From: Paenibacillus flagellatus
GTDB taxonomy: Bacteria > Bacillota > Bacilli > Paenibacillales > NBRC-103111
Direction: 5' to 3'
Assembly (NCBI RefSeq): GCF_003217775.1
Contig: NZ_QJVJ01000019.1
Span: 38,511 to 102,510 of the forward strand
DNA length: 64,000 nt
A model generated the notes under the pieces. The model was not told where the DNA came from. It did no database searches and saw only the letters and a list, made by a program, of their open reading frames with translations. Below are positions 46,720 through 56,256 of this stretch, piece after piece. A program made the translations under genes and the position numbers. How positions within the stretch are numbered: position 1 is the first letter of the stretch; each line of letters begins with the position of its first letter.

Positions 46720-49275
46720 TTGGCCAAAAGACGAAAAAAAAGCGGATCGCTCTCGTCTCAACTGAAATATGAGCTGTACGGCATCCTCATTCTCATCTTC
46801 GCCGTCATCGCCTTGTCCCACGAAGGCTCCGTCGCCCGTTCGCTCATGTACTTGTTCCGGTTTTTCCTCGGCGTATTCGACTGGGTCATACCCGTTATTT
46901 TCATATACATAGGGCTGTACGTCATGATCCGGAGAGGATGGCCGCGAGGCTGGACCGCGCGCCGGTCGGGCTTTTTGCTCGTCGTGCTCGGCTTTCTCAT
47001 CATGAATCATATTACGATGTTCCAGCTGCTCGACCCGAACGGCGAATGGACGTCGGCGAGCTGGATCATCGGCCAGACGTGGTCGAGCCTGCTCGACGGA
47101 CTGAGCCCTCAGAACAAGGCGGTATTATCAAACCAGGTCGGCGGCGGCATGATCGGTGCGGTGCTGTATGCCTGCTTGTTTTTCCTGTTCGACAACCTGG
47201 GAGCCAGACTGATCGAATATTCGCTGTTCGCCATCGGCTTTGTCCTGATAACGGGCATTTCGTACGTGGATATGGGCAGCAAAGTGAAGCGGCTGTTCCG
47301 CGGGGGCGGAGGACGTCTGCGCGACACGTTATCGGACATGTTCCAATTGATGAAAAGTCCGCAGAAGCCGAAGCCGGTTCGGACGCGCAAGGCGACGCAG
47401 CCTCAAATTCCGATCGACGACGACTTCGAGGACGAGCTGGCCGGCCCGGTTGTCATGCGCGAGAAAAAGAAGCCGGTGTTTTTCCAGATGCTGCAAAAGA
47501 AGCAGGCCGCTTCGGCCGCACCCGCCGGTGACGACGACGCCGAGGCGGAGGAGATCGTCTATTCGTCGCCGGGCAAGGACGCGGCGCCGTCCGCCAACTC
47601 GCGCTCGTTCGACGATGACGACGACGATCGCGATACGGATTCCGCGATCCCGCTCATCCGCGACTTCCAGGAGAACGTCGTCGAGCAGGAGCAGCCGGAC
47701 GAGCCCCCGGCACCGCCTGCGCAGGCGCTTCCGCAGCCTCAGCCGAGCTTCCAGGCCCCGGCGAATCAGATGAAGATCAAGCTGCCGGTGGACGGCGACG
47801 GGGACGTGGAAGTGACGTTCGCGCAGGAGCGCGAGCGTCCGCCGGCGAAGCCGTACGTGCTGCCGTCGTTCTCGCTGCTCAACAAGCCGGGCAATTCCGG
47901 CAAAGGCGGAGACGCCGTCGACTACAAGACGATCGCGCGCAAGCTGGAGACGACGCTTGAAAGCTTCGGCGTACGGACGAAGGTGCTGGAAGTGGTGCGC
48001 GGGCCTTCGGTAACCCGGTACGAAATTCAGCCGGACGTCGGCGTGAAGGTCAGCCGGGTCGTCAGCTTGACCGACGATATCGCGCTGGCGCTCGCCGCCA
48101 AAGATATCCGGATGGAGGCGCCGATTCCGGGGAAATCGGCGATCGGCATCGAGGTGCCGAATAGCGAGGTCGCCGTCGTCACGATGCGCGAAGTGATGGA
48201 AAGCCCGGTATTCCAGGAATCGAGCTCGAAGCTGTCGATCGCGTTCGGACGCGACATTTCCGGGCAGGCGATCGTCGGCAACCTGGCGAAGATGCCCCAC
48301 TTGCTCGTGGCCGGAGCGACCGGCTCGGGGAAATCGGTCTGCATCAACGGCATCATCACGAGCATCTTGTACAAGGCGAAGCCGGACGAAGTGAAGTTTC
48401 TCATGATCGACCCGAAGATGGTCGAGCTCAATATGTATAACGGCATTCCGCACCTGCTCGCCCCGGTTGTCACCGATCCGAGACGGGCGTCGCTGGCACT
48501 CAAAAAAATCGTAGGCGAGATGGAGAAGCGGTACGAGCTGTTTTCCAAATTTTCGACCCGCAATATCGAAGGCTACAACAGCATGATCGCGGAGAAGCAG
48601 GACGGAGAGCCGCTGCCGTACATCGTCGTCATTTTGGACGAGCTGGCGGACTTGATGATGGTCGCGGCGAACGACGTCGAGGATTCGATCTGCCGACTCG
48701 CCCAGAAGGCGCGTGCGGCGGGCATCCATCTCATTATCGCCACGCAGCGTCCGTCGGTCGACGTCATTACCGGCTTGATCAAAGCGAACATTCCTTCGCG
48801 GATCGCATTCGGCGTCTCGTCTCAGGTCGATTCCCGCACGATTCTCGATATGGTCGGGGCCGAGAAGCTGCTCGGACGCGGAGACATGCTGTTCATGCCG
48901 GTCGGCGCCTCCAAGCCGATTCGCGTGCAGGGCGCGTTTTTGTCGGACCAGGAGGTCGAGGCGGTCGTCAACTTCTGCAAGACGCAGGAGGAGGCCGTTT
49001 ATCAAGAGGAGCTCGTTCCCGAAGTCGAGGAGCAGTCCGAGGAAGAGGACGCCTTCGAGGACGAGCTGTACGATCAAGCCGTTCAAATCGTGCTCGAGGC
49101 GAAGCAGGCTTCCGTATCGCTGCTGCAGCGGCGCATGCGCGTCGGCTATACCCGCGCGGCACGGCTGATCGACTCGATGGAGGCGAAGGGTATCGTCGGG
49201 CCTTACGAGGGCAGCAAGCCTCGCGAGGTACTCGTCTCCTTGGAGCAGTACCAGCATAGCCGCATACCGTCATGA
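46720..49275 (+). CDS. spoIIIE: DNA translocase FtsK/SpoIIIE
   Basis: 851 aa from TTG 46720 (RBS tcggaggtg). Four N-terminal membrane helices (to about 180), a long acidic Pro/Gln-rich linker (about 220-385), motor alpha/beta domains with Walker [10 protein letters not shown] (532-540) and Walker [13 protein letters not shown], then a winged-helix gamma domain ([19 protein letters not shown]) for oriented DNA loading. It pumps chromosome into the forespore and clears septal DNA. Locus identity with B. subtilis supports SpoIIIE over the SftA paralogue, as do the membrane helices. Confidence 0.96.
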   Translation: MAKRRKKSGSLSSQLKYELYGILILIFAVIALSHEGSVARSLMYLFRFFLGVFDWVIPVIFIYIGLYVMIRRGWPRGWTARRSGFLLVVLGFLIMNHITMFQLLDPNGEWTSASWIIGQTWSSLLDGLSPQNKAVLSNQVGGGMIGAVLYACLFFLFDNLGARLIEYSLFAIGFVLITGISYVDMGSKVKRLFRGGGGRLRDTLSDMFQLMKSPQKPKPVRTRKATQPQIPIDDDFEDELAGPVVMREKKKPVFFQMLQKKQAASAAPAGDDDAEAEEIVYSSPGKDAAPSANSRSFDDDDDDRDTDSAIPLIRDFQENVVEQEQPDEPPAPPAQALPQPQPSFQAPANQMKIKLPVDGDGDVEVTFAQERERPPAKPYVLPSFSLLNKPGNSGKGGDAVDYKTIARKLETTLESFGVRTKVLEVVRGPSVTRYEIQPDVGVKVSRVVSLTDDIALALAAKDIRMEAPIPGKSAIGIEVPNSEVAVVTMREVMESPVFQESSSKLSIAFGRDISGQAIVGNLAKMPHLLVAGATGSGKSVCINGIITSILYKAKPDEVKFLMIDPKMVELNMYNGIPHLLAPVVTDPRRASLALKKIVGEMEKRYELFSKFSTRNIEGYNSMIAEKQDGEPLPYIVVILDELADLMMVAANDVEDSICRLAQKARAAGIHLIIATQRPSVDVITGLIKANIPSRIAFGVSSQVDSRTILDMVGAEKLLGRGDMLFMPVGASKPIRVQGAFLSDQEVEAVVNFCKTQEEAVYQEELVPEVEEQSEEEDAFEDELYDQAVQIVLEAKQASVSLLQRRMRVGYTRAARLIDSMEAKGIVGPYEGSKPREVLVSLEQYQHSRIPS

Positions 49276-49281
49276 CCACAG

Positions 49282-49309
49282 GCGTCCCGCTTCCGGCGGG
49301 GCGCTTTTT
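49282..49309 (+). terminator. spoIIIE terminator
   Basis: GCGTCCCGC with GCGGGGCGC, then T5. Confidence 0.85.
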
Positions 49310-49345
49310 CGTTTTTTTATACGTTTCGCGACGCTTCCTTCCTTT

Positions 49346-49376
49346 GAATAAGACGCCATTCCGTTTGTCATAATAA
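49346..49376 (+). promoter_or_regulatory. Possible sporulation (sigma-E-like) promoter
   Basis: GAATAAG (49346-49352), 16 nt, CATAATAA (49369-49376). Only a loose match to sigma-E elements, considered because the downstream product is a SleB-like spore hydrolase. Confidence 0.3.
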
Positions 49377-49425
49377 GGCGAGATATTGGAGCAAACTAAC
49401 GGAAAAGGGAAGGTTGACGAACGAC

Positions 49426-50226
49426 ATGAACAAACGACTGTTGGTCATCACGATATGCACCGTTCTGTTTTTGCTGGCCGGTATGCAAATCAAGCGTACG
49501 TACTATAGCGAGCAAACGTTCGGGGAAGCCGAGCTTCGATACGGCGCCAAGGGCGGAGACGTCTACGAGCTTCAGGGCCGCTTGAAATATCTCGGCTTTT
49601 ATCACGGCGACGTGGACGGCGATTTCGGCTTCGCCACGCTGCAGGCGCTGAAAAATTTCCAATACCAATTCGGCATGAAAGTCGACGGCATCGTCGGCGG
49701 CAAAACGAAGGTGAAGCTGTGGGAGGCGACCAAGGAATGGTCGCCGGACCGGACGCCCCGCAAAGGAGCGGAAGCGGCGCCCCCGGCGCCCACTCCCGGA
49801 ACGGGCAACACGCCGGGCGCCACGGCGACGGGCCCGACACAGCTGCTGCCGAGCACGAACAGTCTCGGACTGTCGGAGCAAGATTTGAACTTGATGGCGA
49901 ACGCCGTATACGGCGAATCCCGGGGCGAGCCCTACGTCGGGCAAATCGCGGTGGCCGCCGTTATCCTGAATCGGGTCAAGTCGGCGAGCTTTCCGAATAC
50001 GGTATCGGGCGTCATCTTCCAGCCGGGCGCCTTCACGGCCGTCGCCGACGGCCAAATCTGGCTGACGCCGAACGAGGTCGCCCGCAAGGCGGTACAGGAC
50101 GCGTTGAACGGCTACGATCCGACCGGCGGCTGCATTTACTATTTCAACCCGGAGACGGCCACGTCGAAATGGATATGGTCCCGTCCGCAGGTGAAGCAAA
50201 TCGGCAAACATATTTTTTGCAAATAA
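49426..50226 (+). CDS. SleB/CwlJ-type cell-wall hydrolase with peptidoglycan-binding domain
   Basis: 266 aa from ATG 49426 (gggaagg 49407-49413, somewhat far; in-frame TTG 49414 is an alternative). N-terminal membrane anchor/signal, PG_binding_1 domain (about 32-90, VYELQGRLKYLGFYHGDVDG), Pro/Thr linker, then Hydrolase_2 domain with catalytic Glu164 in ANAVYGESRGEPYVGQ. The layout equals spore cortex-lytic enzyme SleB, a lytic transglycosylase. It is an addition between spoIIIE and ymfF relative to B. subtilis. Whether it is sleB itself or a paralogue is not decidable here. Confidence 0.9.
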   Translation: MNKRLLVITICTVLFLLAGMQIKRTYYSEQTFGEAELRYGAKGGDVYELQGRLKYLGFYHGDVDGDFGFATLQALKNFQYQFGMKVDGIVGGKTKVKLWEATKEWSPDRTPRKGAEAAPPAPTPGTGNTPGATATGPTQLLPSTNSLGLSEQDLNLMANAVYGESRGEPYVGQIAVAAVILNRVKSASFPNTVSGVIFQPGAFTAVADGQIWLTPNEVARKAVQDALNGYDPTGGCIYYFNPETATSKWIWSRPQVKQIGKHIFCK

Positions 50227-50236
50227 CGGAGAGGGA

Positions 50237-50268
50237 GAAGAAGTAACCGGCAGGTTGCTTCTTCTGTT
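50237..50268 (+). terminator. Terminator after the SleB-like gene
   Basis: GAAGAAGTAACC-ggca-GGTTGCTTCTTC, 12-bp stem with one G-U, then tgtttc. Confidence 0.7.
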
Positions 50269-50302
50269 TCTGGAAGAATATAATGGAAATGAGGTCGATA
50301 CA

Positions 50303-51637
50303 ATGGCAGTAGTGACTCGACAATCACCAATCGAAGAAGGGAGCCGATTGCCGTTGAACCAATCCGCTTTCGAAAGAGATACGGTAGGCCGCGTAAGGCT
50401 TCACGTCCTGCCGACGGATCAGTTTAAAACGTACGCGATATCCGTCTATATCGGCCATCCGCTGTCCGAATCCGACGTAACGCCCGTCGCACTGACTCCC
50501 TTCGTCCTGCGCCGGGGAACGGCCAAGCTTCCGGAGACGAAGCAGTTCCGCGAACGTCAGGACGACTTGTACGGAGCCGGCTTCGGCTTCGATATTTACA
50601 AGCGGGGCGATTATCAGATCGTACAGTTCCGCATGGACATGATTCATGACGACTTCGTCGCGGGGGAAGGCGCCTCGATGCTGGAGCAGGCGCTGCAATT
50701 CGTCGGCGAGGCGATTACCGACCCGGTCCGCGAAGAGGGAGCGTTCCGGGCCAAATACGTCGAAGCCGAGAAGGAGACGCTGCGCAAACGGATCGAGGCG
50801 ATCGTGAACGATAAAATTCGTTACGCGGCCGAGCGCTGCATCGAGGAAATGTGCAAGGACGAGCCGTACCGGCTTCATCCGCTCGGCAAAGTGGACGATT
50901 TGGCGGGCATTACGCCGCAATCGCTGTACGCGACTTACGAGCAATGGCTTGCGAGCTCGCCGATCGACGTGTACGTCGTCGGCAATACGTCGCTGGCGCA
51001 GGTGAAGCCGCTGATCGAGTCGGCGTTCCGATGGAGCCGGACAGGCACCGCGTCATACGACCGGAAGCCGGCGCACCGGGAAGTTGCCGACGTCAACACG
51101 GTCGTCGAGCGTCTAGACGTCACGCAGGGCAAGCTGAACATGGGGCTGCGCACGTATGTAACCTACGCCGACGACGATTATCCGGCGATGCTGATGTATA
51201 ACGGCATTTTAGGCGGCTATCCGCACTCGAAGCTCTTTTTGAACGTCCGCGAAAAAGAAAGCTTGGCGTATTACGCCTCGTCCCGTCTAGACGGTCACAA
51301 AGGCATCCTGACGATTCAATCGGGCATCGAATTCGCCAATTACGAAAAGGCGCTCGCAATTATCAAGGAACAGATCGGGCAAATGGCCGAAGGAGCCATT
51401 ACCGAGCTGGAAATGTCGCAGACGAAAGCGATGATCCGCAACCAGCTGCGCGAGAGCCAAGACTCCGCGTTCGAGACGATATCGCTCGATTTCAACAACC
51501 AGCTGTCCGGCGTCGTCCGTTCGGCGGCCGATCTGATCGAGCAGGTTGAACGCATCGGCGTCGAGGACATTCGCCGGGTCGCCGGCCGCGTCAAGCTCGA
51601 TACCGTCTACTTTTTGCGGGACCGGAAGGGGGAATGA
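50303..51637 (+). CDS. ymfF: YmfF-like M16 family protein lacking the zinc motif
   Basis: 444 aa from ATG 50303 with gaggtc ahead. The M16 fold is recognisable, but the HxxEH position is replaced (PFVLRRGTAKL...RQDDLYGAGFGF), so it is predicted catalytically inactive. It directly precedes ymfH, which has an intact motif, giving the inactive/active pair typical of heterodimeric M16B peptidases. Substrate unknown. Confidence 0.92.
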   Translation: MAVVTRQSPIEEGSRLPLNQSAFERDTVGRVRLHVLPTDQFKTYAISVYIGHPLSESDVTPVALTPFVLRRGTAKLPETKQFRERQDDLYGAGFGFDIYKRGDYQIVQFRMDMIHDDFVAGEGASMLEQALQFVGEAITDPVREEGAFRAKYVEAEKETLRKRIEAIVNDKIRYAAERCIEEMCKDEPYRLHPLGKVDDLAGITPQSLYATYEQWLASSPIDVYVVGNTSLAQVKPLIESAFRWSRTGTASYDRKPAHREVADVNTVVERLDVTQGKLNMGLRTYVTYADDDYPAMLMYNGILGGYPHSKLFLNVREKESLAYYASSRLDGHKGILTIQSGIEFANYEKALAIIKEQIGQMAEGAITELEMSQTKAMIRNQLRESQDSAFETISLDFNNQLSGVVRSAADLIEQVERIGVEDIRRVAGRVKLDTVYFLRDRKGE

Positions 51638-51639
51638 CG

Positions 51640-52932
51640 ATGACGATGCAGACGATACCGTTTACGCGACTGAAAGAAACGCTGTATTACGAGCAAATGC
51701 CGAACGGCCTCGACGTTTACGTCCTGCCGAAAACCGGGTTCCATAAAACGTACGCCACGTTCTCGACGAAATACGGCTCGATCGACAATCATTTCCAGGT
51801 CGAAGGGCAGCGGGAAGTGACCGTACCGGACGGCATCGCTCATTTCCTGGAGCATAAAATGTTCGAGGAGCCGACGGGCGACATTTTCGCCACGTTCGCG
51901 TCCCAAGGCGCATCGGCCAACGCTTTTACGAGCTTCGACCGAACCGTCTATTTGTTTTCCGCCACGGGACAGATCGACGAAAATTTGACGACGCTCATCA
52001 ACTTCGTTCAAAACCCTTATTTTACGGATCAAAACGTCGAGAAAGAAAAAGGAATCATCGGTCAAGAAATCAACATGTACCGCGATAACGCGGACTGGCG
52101 CGTTTATTTCGGATTGATCGAGGCGCTGTACCGGAAGCATCCTGTCCGGATCGACATCGCCGGGACGATCGACTCGATCGCGCAAATTACGAAGGATACG
52201 CTGTACGAGTGCTACCGGACGTTCTACCATCCGAGCAACATGAGCCTGTTCGTCGTCGGCGGCGTCGACCCGGAGCGGGTGCTGAAGCTCGTCCGCGAGA
52301 ATCAGGCGGCCAAAACGTTTGCGCCCCAAGGCGAAATCAAGCGTTATTTCGAGCAGGAGCCCGAACGGGTGCATGACCCGAAGAAAGTGATCGAGCTGCC
52401 GGTATCGCTGCCGAAATGCATGTTCGGCTTCAAGGAAGCCGTCACCGCGTCGGAGGGGAACGAATTGCTGAAGCGCGAGCTGACGACGAAGCTGGCGTTC
52501 GACGCGCTGCTCGGCCCGAGCTCCCGGCTGTACCAGGACATGTACGACGAAGGGCTCATCTCGGACCAGTTCGGTCACGAGTACAACAGCAACACGAATT
52601 ACGCGTTCTCCGTCATCGGCGGCGATACGAAAAATCCCGACGAGCTCGTGGAGCGGGTCAAGGCCGGTCTGGAGCGGGCGAAAGCCGAAGGGATCGACGA
52701 AGTGTCGTTCGAGCGGAGCAAGCGGAAAAAGATCGGCGGCTTTTTGCGCATGATGAACTCGCCGGAAGCGATGGCGCACGAATTTACGAAGTACGAGTTC
52801 AAAGGCACGAGCCTGTTCGAGGTTCTGGACGTCTACGAATCGATCACGCTGGCCGACGCCAACCGGAGATTGAGCGAGCATGTCGATTTCGACCGGTTCG
52901 CCGTCTCGATCGTAAGGAGCCCCGCTCCGTGA
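51640..52932 (+). CDS. ymfH: YmfH-like M16 zinc peptidase
   Basis: 430 aa. ATG 51640 is chosen for its 7-nt spacing to ggaaggggg (51624-51632); ATG 51634 two codons earlier is too close. HFLEH motif: His68, Glu71, His72. Proposed catalytic partner of the preceding inactive subunit. Its stop overlaps the next start (GTGA). Confidence 0.93.
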   Translation: MTMQTIPFTRLKETLYYEQMPNGLDVYVLPKTGFHKTYATFSTKYGSIDNHFQVEGQREVTVPDGIAHFLEHKMFEEPTGDIFATFASQGASANAFTSFDRTVYLFSATGQIDENLTTLINFVQNPYFTDQNVEKEKGIIGQEINMYRDNADWRVYFGLIEALYRKHPVRIDIAGTIDSIAQITKDTLYECYRTFYHPSNMSLFVVGGVDPERVLKLVRENQAAKTFAPQGEIKRYFEQEPERVHDPKKVIELPVSLPKCMFGFKEAVTASEGNELLKRELTTKLAFDALLGPSSRLYQDMYDEGLISDQFGHEYNSNTNYAFSVIGGDTKNPDELVERVKAGLERAKAEGIDEVSFERSKRKKIGGFLRMMNSPEAMAHEFTKYEFKGTSLFEVLDVYESITLADANRRLSEHVDFDRFAVSIVRSPAP

Positions 52933-53678
52933 TCAAGCCGTTTTCCGAGACGACCGTGCTCGTCACCGGCGGGAGCCGGGGAATCGGGGCCGCCATCGCC
53001 CAACGGTTCGCTTCCGTCGGGATGCAGGTCGTCATTCATTATTTGAGCTCGCACGAATCCGCGAACGAGACGGCGCGAGCGTGTCTGGCCTACGGCGCCA
53101 ACGTCTTGACCGTCACCGCCGACATCCGTTCCAAGGAGCAGCTGCTGCGGATGCGCGAGAAGATGGAGAAGCACGGCATGATGCCGGACATCGTCGTGAA
53201 CAACGCCGGCGTCGCCCATTACGGGATGCTGCAGGACGTGACGGAGGAAGAATGGACGAACGTGATGGACGTGAACCTGAAAGGGATGTTTCTGTGCACC
53301 CAGACGTTCATGGATCATATGGTTCGGCAAAAATACGGCCGCATCATCAACGTCTCGTCCGTATGGGGGATATCGGGCGCCTCATGCGAGGTCGTCTACT
53401 CGACCGCCAAAGGCGGGGTGAACGCCTTCACGAAAGCGCTGGCCAAGGAGCTGGCGCCTTCGGGCGTCACCGTCAACGCCGTCGCGCCGGGCGTCGTCGA
53501 AACGTCCATGAACGCGAACTTGAACGTAGCGGAGAAGGAAGCGCTGCAAAACGACATTCCCGCCGGCAGGTTCGCCCATCCCGACGAAATCGCCTCGCTC
53601 GTCTACTTCATCGCGCTGCCGGAGTCCGGCTACATCACGGGCCAGATCATCAGTCCCAACGGGGGCTGGCTGACATAG
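52929..53678 (+). CDS. ymfI: YmfI-like short-chain dehydrogenase/reductase
   Basis: 249 aa from GTG 52929 (RBS aaggag). Classical SDR: TGGSRGIG (13-20), NNAG (91-94), catalytic Ser144, Tyr157, Lys161 (VYSTAKGG), and PGVVETSMNANL. In B. subtilis, YmfI is needed for the final modification state of the EF-P lysine (5-aminopentanol). Same role is inferred from the conserved ymfF-ymfH-ymfI order; the substrate cannot be read from sequence. Confidence 0.9.
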   Translation: MIKPFSETTVLVTGGSRGIGAAIAQRFASVGMQVVIHYLSSHESANETARACLAYGANVLTVTADIRSKEQLLRMREKMEKHGMMPDIVVNNAGVAHYGMLQDVTEEEWTNVMDVNLKGMFLCTQTFMDHMVRQKYGRIINVSSVWGISGASCEVVYSTAKGGVNAFTKALAKELAPSGVTVNAVAPGVVETSMNANLNVAEKEALQNDIPAGRFAHPDEIASLVYFIALPESGYITGQIISPNGGWLT

Positions 53679-53775
53679 CCGGTTCGCGCGCCCGGCGCCC
53701 GATGCATAACGGTCAGCCATTCGGCACATCCTACAAACTGTTGTTACCCTTAACACCGACTAGGAGGAACCGATC

Positions 53776-54027
53776 ATGGCAACCGTATTGAAAAGTTTCG
53801 AGCGTTGGAAGCAATTTTTGTCCGAACGGGTGGACCAAGCTCACAAAGCCGGCATGACCGATGAGACGATCTCCAAGCTGGCCGTCCAAGTCGGCGAATT
53901 TTTGTCCGATAAGGTCGATCCGGAAAATAAGGAAGAGCGCGTTCTGAAAGAGCTGTGGGACGCGGCTGACGAGCAGGAACGAAAAACGATCGCCCGTCTG
54001 ATGATCAAGCTGGTCAGCGACCAATAA
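53776..54027 (+). CDS. ymfJ: YmfJ-like DUF3243 protein
   Basis: 83 aa from ATG 53776 (RBS taggagga). All-helical, WKQFLSERVDQAHKAGMTDETISKLAVQVGEFL; DUF3243 family by pattern and locus. Function unknown. A strong terminator follows. Confidence 0.9.
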   Translation: MATVLKSFERWKQFLSERVDQAHKAGMTDETISKLAVQVGEFLSDKVDPENKEERVLKELWDAADEQERKTIARLMIKLVSDQ

Positions 54028-54051
54028 GGAAGACGAAAGCGATTATGCCCT

Positions 54052-54077
54052 AAGCCTCCTCTTGCGGGAGGCTTTTT
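54052..54077 (+). terminator. ymfJ terminator
   Basis: AAGCCTCC with GGAGGCTT and T5. Confidence 0.9.
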
Positions 54078-54186
54078 GCACGAACCGAGCAACTTTTTCC
54101 ACGAAGCAAGGAGGATAATGGCGAATATTGTAGAATAACTACTCGTTGGGCACAGGCAGTCATTCGGAAAGGTGTTGGACGTTTAT

Positions 54187-54954
54187 ATGGAAACGAAACA
54201 ATGGTATATGGAATATAGAATACATAAAAACCGCCCGGGCTTGCTCGGCGATATCGCCTCCCTGATGGGGATGCTCGAAATCAACATCTTGACGATCAAC
54301 GGCGTCGAAGACCGGACCCGCGGCATGCTGCTGCAGACGAACGACGACGAAAAAATCGAATTGATGGGTAAGATGCTGAAAAAAGTGGATAATATTACTG
54401 TAACCGCTCTTCGCGCGCCGAAGCTGGTCGACATCTTGGCCGTTCGGCACGGACGGTACATCGAGCGCGATTCCGACGACCGCAAGACGTTCCGGTTCAC
54501 CCGGGACGAGCTCGGCCTGCTCGTCGATTTTCTCGGCGAGCTGTGCAAGCGGGACGGCAATCAAGTGATCGGTTTGCGCGGTATGCCGAGGGTCGGGAAA
54601 ACCGAATCGATCATCGCCGGAAGCGTATGCGCGAAGAAACGGTGGACGTTCGTCTCCTCGACGCTGCTTCGCCAGACGGTGCGCAGCCAAATGTCGGACG
54701 ACGAGATGAACCCGAACAACGTCTTCATCATCGACGGCATCGTATCGACGATGCGCTCCAACGAGAAGCACCATATGCTGCTTCGGGAAATTATGGCGAT
54801 GCCGTCCACGAAAGTGATCGAGCATCCGGATATTTTCATTCGGGAATCGGAATATACATACGATACGTTCAACGTCATCGTCGAGCTGCGGAACACGCCC
54901 GACGAGGAAATTTCGTACGAAACGTTTACGAATTTCGAAAGCGACGGTTTTTAA
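54187..54954 (+). CDS. ymfK: YmfK-like DUF3388 protein: ACT-like plus P-loop
   Basis: 255 aa from ATG 54187; the frame extends to GTG 54172, but that codon lies inside the likely RBS ggaaaggtg. Residues about 5-75 resemble an ACT domain (MEYRIHKNRPGLLGDIASL, LEINILTINGVED). A P-loop GMPRVGKT at 132-139 and a Walker-B-like NVFIIDGIV follow, suggesting ligand-gated nucleotide binding. Conserved in spore formers but without an assigned function that I know. Confidence 0.88.
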   Translation: METKQWYMEYRIHKNRPGLLGDIASLMGMLEINILTINGVEDRTRGMLLQTNDDEKIELMGKMLKKVDNITVTALRAPKLVDILAVRHGRYIERDSDDRKTFRFTRDELGLLVDFLGELCKRDGNQVIGLRGMPRVGKTESIIAGSVCAKKRWTFVSSTLLRQTVRSQMSDDEMNPNNVFIIDGIVSTMRSNEKHHMLLREIMAMPSTKVIEHPDIFIRESEYTYDTFNVIVELRNTPDEEISYETFTNFESDGF

Positions 54955-55004
54955 TACCCGTCGTCCAAATGTAACTATGCGCCGAACGCGGGGGTGATCG
55001 TACA

Positions 55005-55901
55005 GTGTCGGATTTGGGGCAGCTGCTGAAGAAAGCGCGTCTGGAGAAAGGGTTGTCGCTCGATCAGCTCGAGGAGCTGACGAAAATACGCAAGCGGTAT
55101 CTCGAAGCGATCGAAGAGGGCGATTATAAAGTGCTGCCGGGCAACTTTTACGTACGCGCCTTCATCAAAAGCTACGCGGAAACCGTTGGGCTCGACCCGA
55201 ACGAGGTGCTCGACCTTTACGGGAAAGCCATTCCGACGCCCACGGCGGAGACGGTGGTCGAGCCGATCCGGCGGAAGCGGAACGACGGGCGCAATACGGA
55301 GAAGCTCAGCAAGTGGGCGTCCAACATTTTGATGCTGTCGTTCATCCTGCTCATCTTGGGCATTCTTTACTATTTTATCGGAAACTCGTATACGGGCGAC
55401 GAGAACAACCAAGTGAATCCGAACGATAAAATTACCGACAAGATGCCGGATCAGTCGAGCATTACCAACATGCAGACCGCCGGTGGCGGCGCTTCCGGCA
55501 CCGGGGCCGATCCGGCGAAGACGCAGCAACAGCAGCAGGAGCCGGCGAAGCCGCCTCAGACGCCCGTCGTCACGCTCGCCCGCACCGAGAAGAACATCGA
55601 TTACTATACGGCGACGAACGCCGACAAGCTGACCGTCCAGCTGAAGATCGTCGGCGAGGAGTGCTGGCTGCAGATCAACAAAGTCGTTCCGGCGACGGCC
55701 GAGCGGAAGCAGGAGCGCCAGGTGATCGAGGAGAAGCTGTACAAGAAGGGGGATACCCGCGAATGGGTGTCCGACGAAAGCGTCTATTTGAACGTAGGGT
55801 TTCCGCCCGCTGCGGAGCTTCTCGTCAACGGCGTACCGATCCCGCTCGGCGACGCGAAGGCGTCCAAAAAAGTGCAGATCGACCTTCAACGCACGCTGTA
55901 A
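55005..55901 (+). CDS. rodZ: RodZ-like transmembrane HTH protein (YmfM)
   Basis: 298 aa from GTG 55005 (RBS gggggtgat). N-terminal Xre-type HTH_25 (LGQLLKKARLEKGLSLDQLEELTKIRKRYLEAIEEGDY split over two helices), a TM at about 103-125, a Gln/Pro-rich linker, and a C-terminal DUF4115 beta domain. RodZ links MreB filaments to the membrane in cell-shape control. Located just ahead of pgsA in Bacillus; here two genes are inserted before pgsA. Confidence 0.93.
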   Translation: MSDLGQLLKKARLEKGLSLDQLEELTKIRKRYLEAIEEGDYKVLPGNFYVRAFIKSYAETVGLDPNEVLDLYGKAIPTPTAETVVEPIRRKRNDGRNTEKLSKWASNILMLSFILLILGILYYFIGNSYTGDENNQVNPNDKITDKMPDQSSITNMQTAGGGASGTGADPAKTQQQQQEPAKPPQTPVVTLARTEKNIDYYTATNADKLTVQLKIVGEECWLQINKVVPATAERKQERQVIEEKLYKKGDTREWVSDESVYLNVGFPPAAELLVNGVPIPLGDAKASKKVQIDLQRTL

Positions 55902-55976
55902 CCGAATAATCCGTCCTTTTGTTGGATACGCTACGCTTACGCAACGATACGAATCGTACAAAGCGAGGTTATCCGA

Positions 55977-56138
55977 ATGGGGACGAGCTGGACCGTAACC
56001 GTGTTGGGCGTCATCGTTAGCCTCATCGGCTGGTATTTGACCCCGAACGCCTGGGGCTACGGCATATTGGGCTTCGGGCTGGCGCACATCGTGCTCGGCG
56101 TGCTGGATATGTTCCGGACGACGGAGCGGAGCCGGTAA
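55977..56138 (+). CDS. 53-aa membrane protein downstream of rodZ
   Basis: ATG 55977, RBS gcgaggt, stop 56136-56138. Two hydrophobic stretches separated by a Tyr-Leu-Thr-Pro turn (about residues 5-20 and 28-44) and a basic tail FRTTERSR. Probably a hairpin membrane protein co-transcribed with rodZ. I do not recognise the family. Confidence 0.7.
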   Translation: MGTSWTVTVLGVIVSLIGWYLTPNAWGYGILGFGLAHIVLGVLDMFRTTERSR

Positions 56139-56168
56139 CGACAATGCTTCGAGACAAGTGTACCGGAA

Positions 56169-56200
56169 AAGGCATCCGCAATCGGCGGGTGTCTTTTTTT
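56169..56200 (+). terminator. Terminator after the rodZ unit
   Basis: AAGGCATCCGC with GCGGGTGTCTT (two wobble pairs) and T7. Confidence 0.85.
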
Positions 56201-56213
56201 CGGGCGGACGGAT

Positions 56214-56222
56214 TGATATAAT
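56214..56222 (+). promoter_or_regulatory. Extended -10 promoter for yajQ
   Basis: TGA-TATAAT (TATAAT 56217-56222), 34 nt before the start; the terminator occupies the -35 zone. Confidence 0.5.
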
Positions 56223-56256
56223 AGAGGAAACGATTGGAAAGGCGGTCATCCCATTC

